Below, one piece after another: positions 18,788 through 27,520 of a stretch of 64,000 nt of DNA (positions are counted from its first letter, which is position 1; each line of letters starts with the position of its first letter). The stretch is from an uncultured Pelagibacteraceae bacterium. Lineage in GTDB: Bacteria > Pseudomonadota > Alphaproteobacteria > Pelagibacterales > Pelagibacteraceae. The stretch lies in NCBI GenBank assembly GCA_902595125.1, contig CACJOY010000001.1:310001-374000 (forward strand). Reading direction: 5' to 3'. The notes under the pieces were generated by a model. That model was not told the origin of the DNA, did no database searches, and saw nothing but the letters and a program-made list of their open reading frames with translations. The translations under genes and the position numbers were made by a program.

Positions 18788-20122
18788 CTACTGTCCATAC
18801 AAGAGAGTTGGTAACCAAAGTGCAATTTTAGGAAATATAATAATTAACACTAGTCCAATGACTTGTAAGACCATAAATTGCATCATCCCATAATAAATAT
18901 CTTTAAGATCCCATTCTGGGACAACTCCTTTTAAGAAATAAGCTGATAAAGCAACTGGTGGTGAGAGCCAGGCGGTTTGTAGATTAACAGCTACTAATAT
19001 AGCAAACCAAGTTAAATTAAATCCTAAGGCTTCAATCAATGGTAAGATTATTGGAACGATAATCATAACTATAGGTACCCATTCTAAAGGCCATCCTAAT
19101 AAAAATATCATAACCATAACCATTGCTAGAATAAGATATCTATTCATTTCAAGACCTAATAAAAACTCAGTTAATAAAGTTGGTGTTCCTAGTCTTGCAA
19201 AAACAGCACCAAAAAAATTTGAAGCTGCAACTAAAACCATTATCAATGCCGTTATCTCTAGTGTTTTAACTAATGCTTCTTGTAGCTTTGGAAGAGTTAA
19301 TTTTTTATAGGCTAATGATAAAAGTAAAGCACCCATAGCTCCACATCCCGCAGCTTCAGTCGGAGTTGCAAAACCAAATAAAATACTTCCTAATGCTGCA
19401 AATACTAAAGCAGCTGGTGGCACTAATCCTAAAAAAAATTCAATCCACACATCCTTCATGCTCGCAGCTCTCATATCCTCAGGTATAACTGGTCCAAGTT
19501 TAGGATTAATCATACATCTAATTGTTGTGTAACCTGCATATAAACTTGCAAGAAGAATTCCAGGAAGTATTGCAGCGGCAAATAAATCTATTACTGGAAT
19601 TTCCATTATAGGTCCCATAACTACAAGCATAATGCTTGGTGGAATTAATATTCCTAAAGTTCCTCCGGCAGTAATGGTTCCAGCTGCGAGTCTCACATCA
19701 TAACCTGATCTATTCATAGATTTTGCAGCCATAATTCCAAGAATTGTTACAGAAGCACCAACGATTCCTGTTGCTGCTGCAAATATTACAGAAACAAATA
19801 AAACTGCATAATATAAAGACCCCTTAACTTTCGCTAACATCATTTGAAATGCTGAAAACAATCTCTCCATTAAGCCAGCTTGTTCCATCATAATTCCCAT
19901 AAAGACAAAAAGTGGTACGGCGGCAAGTGTTTGTTCAGTCATGACCATGGAGAATTGGAGTGTCATTAAATAGAAAACCAACTTTCCAAATCCAAGATAA
20001 CCAAATACAAATCCTAGAAATATTAATGTAAATGAAATTGGAAATCCTACAAAGATTGCAAAAAGCATGACTCCAACAAGAATAAAACCTAAAATCGCTG
20101 GATCTATAAACTCAGCTATCAT
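18788..20122 (-). CDS. TRAP transporter large permease (DctM type)
   Basis: A 444-residue polytopic membrane protein, the ion-coupled translocation subunit of a tripartite ATP-independent periplasmic transporter. Typical segments are VPLFVFMGIMMEQAGLMERL, ASVTILGIMAAKSMNRSGYD and GTLGILIPPSIMLVV. It overlaps the small permease gene by 4 bases and works with the binding protein at 20805. Confidence 0.95.
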   Translation of the reverse strand: MIAEFIDPAILGFILVGVMLFAIFVGFPISFTLIFLGFVFGYLGFGKLVFYLMTLQFSMVMTEQTLAAVPLFVFMGIMMEQAGLMERLFSAFQMMLAKVKGSLYYAVLFVSVIFAAATGIVGASVTILGIMAAKSMNRSGYDVRLAAGTITAGGTLGILIPPSIMLVVMGPIMEIPVIDLFAAAILPGILLASLYAGYTTIRCMINPKLGPVIPEDMRAASMKDVWIEFFLGLVPPAALVFAALGSILFGFATPTEAAGCGAMGALLLSLAYKKLTLPKLQEALVKTLEITALIMVLVAASNFFGAVFARLGTPTLLTEFLLGLEMNRYLILAMVMVMIFLLGWPLEWVPIVMIIVPIILPLIEALGFNLTWFAILVAVNLQTAWLSPPVALSAYFLKGVVPEWDLKDIYYGMMQFMVLQVIGLVLIIIFPKIALWLPTLLYGQ

Positions 20123-20733
20123 TTAATTTCTCCAGGCCACTCACCTTTTCTAGCTGCCCAATAACTTTTGAGTAGTTCAGAAACTCCTTGGACCAGTAAA
20201 AATATTATACCAATAAGTAAACATGTTTTTATTGGCCACATATAAGGCATCCATGTTGTATCCATGCCCCTCTCACCTCTTTGAATAGATTCACCTACGT
20301 ATCCAATTGTCATATAAAGAAAAATAATTAAACCGGGGAAATAAAATAAGAGGTATAACCAAAAATCAATTAGACCCTGATTTTTAGTTTTAAAATTTCT
20401 ATATAAAAAATCAGCTCTTATATGAACTCCTCTAGAAAGAGCGTAGCCCGCTCCTAACATAAAAAGAGCGCCATATAAAAAACGACTAATATCGTAAGCC
20501 CAAATAGTTGGGGCTAAAAATAGTTTTCTTGCAAGAACTTCATATGTCATTGCAAAGATTAGTGGTATCAATATCCAACAAACGATATTTCCGATCCACT
20601 TACTAAATTTGTCAATACTTGTTATAGATTTAGCCATCCATAATGGCATGTCATCAGGCATTTTTCCCGAACCGCCTCTCCTTTCGGCAATCATTTCATC
20701 TGATATATCTAGTTTACCTGGTTCGTCCGCCAT
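20119..20733 (-). CDS. TRAP transporter small permease (DctQ type)
   Basis: A 204-residue protein with a hydrophilic start and four membrane helices. The DctQ signature is visible in FLYGALFMLGAGYALSRGVH followed by IRADF. It stabilises the large permease and contacts the binding protein. It starts about 20 bases past a strong hairpin that separates it from the binding-protein gene. Confidence 0.94.
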   Translation of the reverse strand: MADEPGKLDISDEMIAERRGGSGKMPDDMPLWMAKSITSIDKFSKWIGNIVCWILIPLIFAMTYEVLARKLFLAPTIWAYDISRFLYGALFMLGAGYALSRGVHIRADFLYRNFKTKNQGLIDFWLYLLFYFPGLIIFLYMTIGYVGESIQRGERGMDTTWMPYMWPIKTCLLIGIIFLLVQGVSELLKSYWAARKGEWPGEIK

Positions 20734-20752
20734 AAAATTCTAGTTAAAATAA

Positions 20753-20781
20753 TTAGAGCGGACTGTAAAAGTCCGCTCTAA
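20753..20781 (-). terminator. Intercistronic hairpin between the TRAP binding protein and permease genes
   Basis: A perfect 12-base-pair stem, TTAGAGCGGACT and AGTCCGCTCTAA, with a GTAAA loop. It is unusually G+C-rich for this DNA. With no T-run, it probably acts as a partial terminator or 3' mRNA stabiliser that raises binding-protein over permease expression, as in many transporter operons. Confidence 0.8.
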
Positions 20782-20804
20782 TCGAATTTAGATTAATTAC
20801 TGAT

Positions 20805-21899
20805 TTACTTTAATGTTTCTGCGTGAGCCATTCCTAGCTTCGCATTTGACATTTGAGCACCACTCCAAAAAGGAACAGCAATATCAGCAAATTCTTTCAT
20901 CGAATTATAAACTTCGTTAAAGAATTTATTTTCTTTAGCATTCTTATTTAAAGAAGCTTTTGCTGCAGCCATATATTCTGTGAAATAATCTGAAGGTGTA
21001 TCTTCTAAAATTACTCCATGCTTAGTAGTCAACTCTCTTAAAGCTTTACCATTTTCATAGATTCTGTAACTTAAAGATTTTGCTAATGAAGCATTAGCTG
21101 CAACTTCAAGAGACTTCTTCTCATGAGCACTCATCGCCTTATAAGTTTTTCCAGTAATGTAAAAGTCAGCATTTACTACTACTTGGTGTAAACCTTGTAG
21201 GTAATAGTGCTTTAATACTTTTTGGAAACCAAATGTTAAGTCAGGTTTTGGACAACACCACTCAGCTGCATCGATAGTTCCTGCTTCTAATGCTGGTAGA
21301 ATATCTCCACCACCCATAGCAACAGATGCTATACCAATGTCTTTATAAGTTTGTCCTGGAATTCCTGGAGGAGTTCTGAATTTATATTTTCTAAAGTCAG
21401 CCATGTCTTTAATTGGTTTTGGAAACCATCCTAAAGCTTCAGGTCCAACTGGTTGAATCATAAATCCTTTTATGTCTCTTCCCATTTCTTTCCAAAGTTG
21501 GTCGTAAAGTTCTTTACCACCACCGTATTGGAACCAAGATAAGAAAGCTATGTTGTCGATACCTACACCTCCACCAGCTACTGGTGAACCAAATAACATA
21601 GCAGCAGGGTGATCACCTGACCAATAGTGAGTCCATGCGAATCCACAATCAATCAAACCTTTGTCAACAGCATCAAGAGTTTCTTTAACTCCAACAACAG
21701 CGCCCGCAGGTAAAATTTCGAATTTTAACGAGCCAGCTGTTAGTTCTGTAACTGTATCAGTAAAGTCCTTTAACATCTTAACTTCATCAGCTTTAGTGTT
21801 AAGAACTGTTTGACATTTTAGTGTTTTTGCAGCGTTAGCACTAGAAGTAAATCCAAGTACCAAAACAGTTGCAAATAACATTGAAATGATTTTTTTCAT
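20805..21899 (-). CDS. TRAP transporter substrate-binding protein (DctP/TakP type)
   Basis: A 364-residue periplasmic binding protein with signal peptide (IISMLFATVLVLGFTSSANA). The central segment YKFRTPPGIPGQTYKDIG includes the arginine that grips a carboxylate in DctP proteins. The AIDAAEW-type stretch (GTIDAAEWCCPKPDLTFGFQ) and the following YYLQG/LHQ resemble TakP, the 2-oxoacid binder, so a small organic acid ligand is likely. First gene of the operon continuing to the permeases, NCS1, SDR and SGNH genes. A 14-base palindrome lies just upstream. Confidence 0.94.
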   Translation of the reverse strand: MKKIISMLFATVLVLGFTSSANAAKTLKCQTVLNTKADEVKMLKDFTDTVTELTAGSLKFEILPAGAVVGVKETLDAVDKGLIDCGFAWTHYWSGDHPAAMLFGSPVAGGGVGIDNIAFLSWFQYGGGKELYDQLWKEMGRDIKGFMIQPVGPEALGWFPKPIKDMADFRKYKFRTPPGIPGQTYKDIGIASVAMGGGDILPALEAGTIDAAEWCCPKPDLTFGFQKVLKHYYLQGLHQVVVNADFYITGKTYKAMSAHEKKSLEVAANASLAKSLSYRIYENGKALRELTTKHGVILEDTPSDYFTEYMAAAKASLNKNAKENKFFNEVYNSMKEFADIAVPFWSGAQMSNAKLGMAHAETLK

Positions 21900-21915
21900 T
21901 ATTATTCCTATTGTT

Positions 21916-21929
21916 AGTTAAATTTAACT
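21916..21929. promoter_or_regulatory. Perfect 14-base palindrome upstream of the TRAP operon
   Basis: AGTTAAA followed by TTTAACT, a perfect dyad 16 bases before the binding-protein start codon in the 133-base divergent region shared with the GMC gene. Its position between promoter space and ribosome site suits an operator. The GTTAAA half-site recurs in the palindrome before amt (60181-60195). Function inferred. Confidence 0.35.
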
Positions 21930-22032
21930 CAATCATTCAATCAGAAAAACAAAGTTGATACAAGTGACAATTGATTAATATGAGTGTAAAGATGATTAAA
22001 TAAGATTTAAAAAAAAAACTATTCAACTCTTG

Positions 22033-23628
22033 ATGGAAAATTTTGATTTTATAATTATTGGTGCTGGATCTGCTGGATGTGTTCTGGCAAATAGACTTTC
22101 AGAGAATCCAAAAAATAAAGTTTTATTAATGGAGGCCGGTGGCAAAGATAATTATCCTTGGATACATATCCCAGTTGGCTATTTCAAAACGATGCACAAC
22201 CCCTCGGTTGATTGGTGTTATAAAACTGAGCCAGACGAAACAATGAATAACCGATCAATTCGTTATCCTAGAGGAAAAACTCTTGGTGGTAGCTCCGCAA
22301 TTAACGGCTTGTTATATATTCGAGGACAAAGTAGAGATTACGATATTTGGCGCCAATCCGGTAATACTGGATGGGGATGGGATGATGTTCTTCCTTATTT
22401 TATTAAGGCTGAAGACCAAGAACGTGGAGAAGACGATTACCACGGTATTGGTGGTCCTTTATCTGTTTCTGATCAAAGAATTCAATTACCATTATTAGAT
22501 AAATTTCAAAGTGCGGCTGAAGAATTTGGTATTCCTAAAACAAAAGATTTTAATACTGGTGACAATCATGGATGTGGATATTTTCAAGTTACCGAAAAAG
22601 ATGGTTTTAGATGTAGTACTGCTGTTGGTTATCTTAATCCAATCAAAAAAAGAAAAAATCTAAAAATTTTAACAAATGCACATGTTAAAAAAATAAATTT
22701 TGAAAATAAAACCGCCAGAAGCGTTGAATATTGGCAAGAAAATCAGTTAAAAAAAGTTTTTGCTAATAATGAAATAATACTCTCATCAGGGTCTATTGGA
22801 TCTCCACAAATTTTACAAACATCTGGAATAGGAAATTCAGAAAAATTAAAAGATTTAGGAATCGATATAGTTCAAGATTTAAAAGGTGTAGGAGAAAATC
22901 TTCAAGATCATCTTATGTTCAGACCAATTTATAAAATACATGGATTAAAATCATTAAATAAAAAAATTAATAGTTTATTTGGAAAATTAATGATTGGTTT
23001 AGAATATGTTTTTAATAGGAGTGGACCAATGACGATGGGAGCTAGTCAAATGTGTATGTTTGCTAAAAGTGACCCATCTTTAGAATTACCAGATCTACAG
23101 TGGCACGTTCAACCTATGAGTATGGATACTTTAGGAGCTACGAAAAATCATAATTTTCATGCATTCACACCTACAGTTTCTAACATAAAACCATCAAGCA
23201 GAGGAAATGTGAATATTACTAATAAAGATTCTAGGACTTATGCAAAAGTAAAACTTAATTATCTTTCAACTGAACACGATCGTATGGTTGCTGCAAAAGG
23301 TTTAAAACTGACAAGAAAAATCATAATGGAGTCTGAAACTTTTAAAAAATATAAACCTGAGGAATATAGACCTGGTATTAATATAAATAATGATGAAGAG
23401 CTTGTAAAAGCAGGATCTGATTATACACAGACAATTTTTCATCCTGTTGGTACATGCAAAATGGGTCAGGATGATATGGCTGTAGTCGATGAAACTCTTA
23501 AAGTGAGAGGTTTAAATAACATAAGAGTAATTGATGCATCAATAATGCCTAATATTACTTCAGGTAATACTAATGCACCCACAATAATGATTGCAGAAAA
23601 AGGTGCTGATATGATACTGAGAGGTTAA
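22033..23628 (+). CDS. GMC family FAD-dependent oxidoreductase (choline dehydrogenase-like)
   Basis: A 531-residue flavoenzyme using the ATG at 22033; a TTG one codon earlier is the alternative. FAD-binding GAGSAGCVLANRL begins near residue 9, the GMC signature 1 is PRGKTLGGSSAINGLLYIRG, and SGSIGSPQILQTSGIG is signature 2. HPVGTCKMG carries the active-site histidine, and GNTNAPTIMIAEKGADMI is the C-terminal flavin contact. It oxidises an alcohol to an aldehyde; the substrate is unknown. Divergent from the TRAP operon and coupled by TAATG overlap to the TerC gene. Confidence 0.94.
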   Translation: MENFDFIIIGAGSAGCVLANRLSENPKNKVLLMEAGGKDNYPWIHIPVGYFKTMHNPSVDWCYKTEPDETMNNRSIRYPRGKTLGGSSAINGLLYIRGQSRDYDIWRQSGNTGWGWDDVLPYFIKAEDQERGEDDYHGIGGPLSVSDQRIQLPLLDKFQSAAEEFGIPKTKDFNTGDNHGCGYFQVTEKDGFRCSTAVGYLNPIKKRKNLKILTNAHVKKINFENKTARSVEYWQENQLKKVFANNEIILSSGSIGSPQILQTSGIGNSEKLKDLGIDIVQDLKGVGENLQDHLMFRPIYKIHGLKSLNKKINSLFGKLMIGLEYVFNRSGPMTMGASQMCMFAKSDPSLELPDLQWHVQPMSMDTLGATKNHNFHAFTPTVSNIKPSSRGNVNITNKDSRTYAKVKLNYLSTEHDRMVAAKGLKLTRKIIMESETFKKYKPEEYRPGININNDEELVKAGSDYTQTIFHPVGTCKMGQDDMAVVDETLKVRGLNNIRVIDASIMPNITSGNTNAPTIMIAEKGADMILRG

Positions 23629-24221
23629 TGTTCGCTGATTTTATTACTCCAGAACAAATTACAATTTTAACACAAATTATCTTAATTGATCTTATTTTGG
23701 CAGGAGATAATGCAATTATAATTGGGATGGTTGCATCAAAATTTCCTTTAGAACAAAGAAAAAAAATTATTTTTTGGGGGATAGGTGGTGCAGTAGTTTT
23801 AAGAATAATCTTAACTTTATTTACTGCTTATTTATTACAAATTACTGGTCTTAGATTGGTTGGTGGTCTGCTTTTATTATATATAGTTTATAAGCTTTAT
23901 GTTGATGTCATTAAAGGTTCAGGTCATGAAAATGATATTAAGGTAGATAATTCAAATTTTTTAAAAGCAATTTGGACAATTTTATTAGCTGATTTTACCA
24001 TGAGTTTAGACAATGTATTAGGTGTAGCTGGCGCAGCTGGAGATCATTATTATTTATTAGTTTTTGGTCTTATTTTATCAATTGTATTAATGGCTACCGC
24101 AGCCACACTAATATCTAATTGGATTAAAAAATATAAATGGATAGCTTGGGCTGGTTTATTGGCAATTCTACTTGTCGCTATTGAGTTGATTTACACAGAT
24201 ATTAAAATATTATTTTTATAA
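23628..24221 (+). CDS. TerC/YjbE family integral membrane protein
   Basis: A 197-residue protein with about seven membrane helices. LAGDNAIIIGMVASKFPLEQ and DFTMSLDNVLGVAGAAG hold the paired intramembrane aspartates typical of the TerC superfamily (YjbE branch), linked in other bacteria to manganese or other metal export. Start and stop overlap its neighbours by one base on both sides (TAATG), showing tight translational coupling. Confidence 0.9.
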   Translation: MFADFITPEQITILTQIILIDLILAGDNAIIIGMVASKFPLEQRKKIIFWGIGGAVVLRIILTLFTAYLLQITGLRLVGGLLLLYIVYKLYVDVIKGSGHENDIKVDNSNFLKAIWTILLADFTMSLDNVLGVAGAAGDHYYLLVFGLILSIVLMATAATLISNWIKKYKWIAWAGLLAILLVAIELIYTDIKILFL

Positions 24222-24988
24222 TGTTCTTAAAAAAATTTAATCTTGAAAATAAAACTGCAGTTGTAACTGGAGCAGGAAAGGGTCTGGGTAGAGCTTGCGC
24301 TATTGCTCTTGCTGAAGCAGGTGCGAGTTTAATAATAATAAGTAGAACTAAAACAGATCTAGATAAAGTATCAAAAGTAATTAGAAAATTTAAATCAAAA
24401 TGTAAATCTTATGTCTGTGATATAACTAACTATAATGAAATTAAGAATATAATTAATAAACAAAAAAAAATTGATATTTTGATTAATAATGCTGGAAATA
24501 ATATTCCAGAACATTTTACAAAAGTAAAAACAAAAGATATGGAATACATTGTAAAGATTAATACTATTGCAACTTTTAATCTTGCACAATTATGTGCTTT
24601 AAAAATGATTAAAAATAAAAATAGAAAAAAAGTTGGTGGTTCAATTATAAACATGTCGTCTCAAATGGGCCATGTTGGTGGACCAATAAGAAGTGTATAT
24701 AACATGACAAAATTTGGCTTAGAGGGTCTTACAAAAGGTATGTCAATTGATCTTGCAAAATATAATATTAGAGTGAACACCGTGTGTCCTACATTTGTAG
24801 TAACTCCTATGACGAGTAAATTTTTTAAAAGTAAAAAGTTTAAACAGGAAGTTTTAGGTAATATACCGCTTGGTAGAATGGCAGAATTATCTGATGTGGC
24901 AACAGCTACTGTTTTTTTGGCTTCAGATGCAGCATCAATGATCACTGGAACTTCATTATTGGTTGATGGCGGATGGACTGCAAAATAA
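24221..24988 (+). CDS. SDR family oxidoreductase
   Basis: A 255-residue classical SDR with TGAGKGLG at 16-23, NNAG near 89, catalytic S146/S147, Y160 and K164 (YNMTK), and the C-terminal GTSLLVDGGW signature. R42 after the second strand suggests NADP(H). It is co-transcribed with the GMC oxidoreductase, so it may act on the aldehyde or ketone produced there, although general FabG-like roles remain possible. Confidence 0.88.
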   Translation: MFLKKFNLENKTAVVTGAGKGLGRACAIALAEAGASLIIISRTKTDLDKVSKVIRKFKSKCKSYVCDITNYNEIKNIINKQKKIDILINNAGNNIPEHFTKVKTKDMEYIVKINTIATFNLAQLCALKMIKNKNRKKVGGSIINMSSQMGHVGGPIRSVYNMTKFGLEGLTKGMSIDLAKYNIRVNTVCPTFVVTPMTSKFFKSKKFKQEVLGNIPLGRMAELSDVATATVFLASDAASMITGTSLLVDGGWTAK

Positions 24989-25776
24989 TATCTAAATTAA
25001 TTTTCTTAACAATCTTTTTTATCACAACTAATCTTAGTGCTGTTGAATTTAAAGGAAAATTTCTTCAAGGGTATTATATTATTGGCTTAACTGATCCATC
25101 GGCTAAAATTATGATTGATAAAAAAGAAGTAAAGGTAGCAGATGATGGATATTTTGTTTTTGGAATAGATAGAGATCAAAAATTTGATTTAATAATCACA
25201 AAGATTCAAGATGGAAAAAAAGAAAAAATAATTAAAAAAGTTTTGAAAAGAAAATATAATATTCAAAGAATAGATGGTTTAGAAGAAAGTAAAGTTACGC
25301 CACCCGAGTCTGTTTATAAAAGAATAAAGGAAGAAAATAATAAGATTGGTAAAGCAAGAGCAATAAATTCTAATTTACCTTTTTTTAAAAATCAATTCAT
25401 AATGCCTGTTAAAGGCATCATTAGTGGTGTTTACGGAAGCCAAAGAATCTTAAACGGTAAACCAAAATGGCCTCACTATGGAATTGATATTGCAGCAAAA
25501 AAAGGAACTATGATCAAATCATCAGCATCTGGTACAGTGACAATGGCAGAGGATGATCTTTATTATACTGGTGGCACAATTATAATGGATCATGGACATG
25601 GAATTTCTACAATTTACTCGCATCTTGAGAGTGTAATGGTTTCTGTTGGTGATAAAATAAATCAAGGAGATATTATTGGAACTGTTGGTTCAACAGGTAG
25701 ATCTACAGGTCCTCATTTAGATTTTAGAGTGAACTGGTTCCAAACGAGACTTGATCCAATGTCTTTATTAAATTAA
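24973..25776 (+). CDS. M23 family (LytM-type) peptidase, envelope
   Basis: A 267-residue protein beginning inside the end of the SDR gene (16-base overlap). Residues 1-23 form a signal peptide (IISKLIFLTIFFITTNLSAV). The LytM domain occupies about 140-265 with HYGIDIAAKKGT (zinc ligands H and D) and MDHGHGISTIYSHL. The last motif is GPHLDFRVNW, so the usual HxH is HxD. That is a conservative change at a zinc-ligand position and is seen in other alphaproteobacterial members as far as I recall. Probably a peptidoglycan endopeptidase or an activator. Confidence 0.9.
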   Translation: MDCKIISKLIFLTIFFITTNLSAVEFKGKFLQGYYIIGLTDPSAKIMIDKKEVKVADDGYFVFGIDRDQKFDLIITKIQDGKKEKIIKKVLKRKYNIQRIDGLEESKVTPPESVYKRIKEENNKIGKARAINSNLPFFKNQFIMPVKGIISGVYGSQRILNGKPKWPHYGIDIAAKKGTMIKSSASGTVTMAEDDLYYTGGTIIMDHGHGISTIYSHLESVMVSVGDKINQGDIIGTVGSTGRSTGPHLDFRVNWFQTRLDPMSLLN

Positions 25777-25783
25777 TCAAATT

Positions 25784-25939
25784 ATGTCAATTTTTGAAAA
25801 ATTTAAGAATTTTTTATCTAAAAATAAATGGGGGAAATATTTAGTAGTTAGTGGGTTCGCTTTTTTTTTAATCAAAGGTTTAATTTGGCTTATTGTATTT
25901 TTTGTTGCTGGTTTTAGTTTGATAAATATTGGATCATAA
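25784..25939 (+). CDS. 51-residue single-span membrane protein
   Basis: ATG 25784 to TAA 25937-25939. It begins with a basic amphipathic stretch (FEKFKNFLSKNKWGKYLVVS), followed by one long hydrophobic helix (GLIWLIVFFVAGFSL). Located 7 bases after the M23 gene on the same strand and likely co-transcribed. A competing minus-strand reading frame across the same bases lacks any protein-like feature. Confidence 0.55.
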   Translation: MSIFEKFKNFLSKNKWGKYLVVSGFAFFLIKGLIWLIVFFVAGFSLINIGS

Positions 25940-25999
25940 AATATAATTGATAAATAGAAATTAAAAACCAAAAAACTGTTAAATAAGGGAGAATAATGA

Positions 26000-26773
26000 A
26001 TGAGTACTCTTTTAGAAAAAACCTCCAATAAACTTGTAAAGGCTTTTCTCAAAAATAAAATAATTTCACCTATACCATCAAAATATACAAAAAGACTAAG
26101 TGAGGCTCAAAAATTAAGAAAATTATGTGAAAGTAAAATTAAATTACCAGTAATTGGTTTTAAAGCTGCTGGCACGGGTATTCCTTTAATTAAAAAATTT
26201 AAAGAAAAAGAACCTTTTTATGCAACAGTTTATAAACGCAATTTTTTAAAAAGTGGTAAAAGTGTAAAAATAAATAAATCTACTTTAGGAATAGAACTAG
26301 AAGTTTGTTACAAGGTTAAAAAATCTTTTTTTTTATCGAAACAACCGATTACAATTAAAAATATATCTAAATATATTTCTCATATGGCACCTTGTATTGA
26401 AGTAGTTGGTTACAGACAAAGAAAAAAAGGAATCACTTCTTTTGGTGATTTGTGTAGTGATTTTGGAGCTAATGTGAAATTTCTAGTAGGATCAGCAAAA
26501 AAATATAAAAGAATAAATATCGGTAATTTAAAAACCAATATCTCTAATAAAAAAATAAATCAAAATGTAAACGGTAATACAAATTCTGTTTATATAAATC
26601 CATTAAATTCGCTTAGATTTGTTTTAAATAAAGTCAAAAAAGATAGAATATATTTGAACAAAGATTTTTGGGTTTTTACTGGATCATCTGTTGGGGTTGT
26701 TCCAATTCAAGGCAAAGGACTTTACCTGGGAAAAATTGATAAATTGGGATCTGTTAAAGCAAGAATTAGATAA
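26000..26773 (+). CDS. 2-keto-4-pentenoate hydratase / fumarylacetoacetase-superfamily protein
   Basis: A 257-residue protein preceded by a good ribosome site (AAGGGAGAATA). The pattern GFKAAGTGIPLIKKF, ELEVCYKVKK (metal-binding acidic residues), CIEVVGYRQR and KDFWVFTGSSVGVVPI follows the MhpD-type hydratase layout. The family hydrates 2-hydroxypentadienoate or cleaves C-C bonds of beta-diketones. This copy is very lysine-rich and diverged, so the substrate is open. It overlaps no gene but is followed after 4 bases by a small membrane gene. Confidence 0.72.
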   Translation: MSTLLEKTSNKLVKAFLKNKIISPIPSKYTKRLSEAQKLRKLCESKIKLPVIGFKAAGTGIPLIKKFKEKEPFYATVYKRNFLKSGKSVKINKSTLGIELEVCYKVKKSFFLSKQPITIKNISKYISHMAPCIEVVGYRQRKKGITSFGDLCSDFGANVKFLVGSAKKYKRINIGNLKTNISNKKINQNVNGNTNSVYINPLNSLRFVLNKVKKDRIYLNKDFWVFTGSSVGVVPIQGKGLYLGKIDKLGSVKARIR

Positions 26774-26777
26774 AAAA

Positions 26778-26909
26778 ATGAAAACTTTAATACTTTTAGC
26801 ATTGGTAATTGTTGTTGTATTGGTTTTATTTAGACCTTTTTCTCAACGAGAGCTAGATCGATATAAAAACCGATATAAAAACAATGACTGGCCAGATATA
26901 GAAGTTTGA
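26778..26909 (+). CDS. 43-residue single-span membrane protein
   Basis: ATG 26778 to TGA 26907-26909. Residues 2-18 (KTLILLALVIVVVLVLF) form one helix, then a charged tail with a short internal repeat (DRYKNRYKNNDWPDIEV). Spacing of 4 bases after the hydratase-like gene implies co-transcription. No family recognised. Confidence 0.55.
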   Translation: MKTLILLALVIVVVLVLFRPFSQRELDRYKNRYKNNDWPDIEV

Positions 26910-26924
26910 TTGATCTTAAATAAA

Positions 26925-27518
26925 TTAACTAAAAAGAAAGTTAAATCCTCTACAATATTTGGAAAATCTTACTCTTTGAAAGGGGAATTCTTTTAGTAAT
27001 TGATCAACATTAGAGTGAATACTTGCTTTAATTTCTACCGCAGCAAGTGGGTCTGATTTGGTGTAATTTAATTCACTAAACTTAGTGTAATTTATGTTGG
27101 TATCAATCGTTAGTCTGCAGATATTTGCATCATAATATTCTCTTGAATATTCAACAAATAGTTTTGGATAACAGGATCTATAAATTTCATCAAAGTAACC
27201 GAATTTTTTTAAGTTTTCAATTTCTTTAGTTGCCACAATTTTTTTTTGCTTGAACCTTCCGTTTGGACTTGAAATTTTTTTTTCAAAAAAAGAATTCTTC
27301 TCTATATTATCAGGATAGTTTCTAATTCTAATTTTTTTTCTTGGGGTTATTCCCTCTTCTGAATCTAAAAATATTTGATTAATCGAATTTTCAAAATATA
27401 AACTTTTAATTTTTCTTTTAGGATATAATATTGAATATTCATTTTTGGAAAGCCATTTTCTCAAATCAAAAATTTGGCTAGGATTAAATAAAAGTTTTTC
27501 CTCAATCCTAAAAGACAT
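26925..27518 (-). CDS. VTC-domain polyphosphate polymerase-like protein, cassette 1
   Basis: A 197-residue stand-alone VTC (vacuolar transporter chaperone) tunnel domain. The basic and acidic residues that line the VTC4 tunnel have counterparts: E7/K8 (IEEK), R64 and R66 (KIRIR), K80/K81 (FFEKK), R126 (EYSREYY), R135 (CRLTID), E162 (AVEIKAS) and K187 (RFSKY). No SPX domain is present. By homology it could polymerise the gamma-phosphate of ATP into polyphosphate, but a different polyanion is possible. Last gene of the DUF4956-CotH-VTC cassette, 2 bases after the CotH gene. Its paralogue is at 49573. Confidence 0.8.
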   Translation of the reverse strand: MSFRIEEKLLFNPSQIFDLRKWLSKNEYSILYPKRKIKSLYFENSINQIFLDSEEGITPRKKIRIRNYPDNIEKNSFFEKKISSPNGRFKQKKIVATKEIENLKKFGYFDEIYRSCYPKLFVEYSREYYDANICRLTIDTNINYTKFSELNYTKSDPLAAVEIKASIHSNVDQLLKEFPFQRVRFSKYCRGFNFLFS

Positions 27519-27520
27519 AA

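Noticed and set aside
22030-22035. TTG start one codon upstream of the GMC oxidoreductase ATG
   Set aside because: An ATG follows immediately and gives the normal N-terminus before the FAD motif, so the TTG is not needed.
24395-24945. Three minus-strand open frames inside the plus-strand SDR gene
   Set aside because: They are shadows of the SDR coding sequence, with no family signature and unlikely composition.
25777-26052. 91-codon minus-strand frame across the M23/hydratase gap
   Set aside because: It overlaps a better plus-strand 51-residue membrane protein and the hydratase start, and its sequence looks like an antisense shadow.
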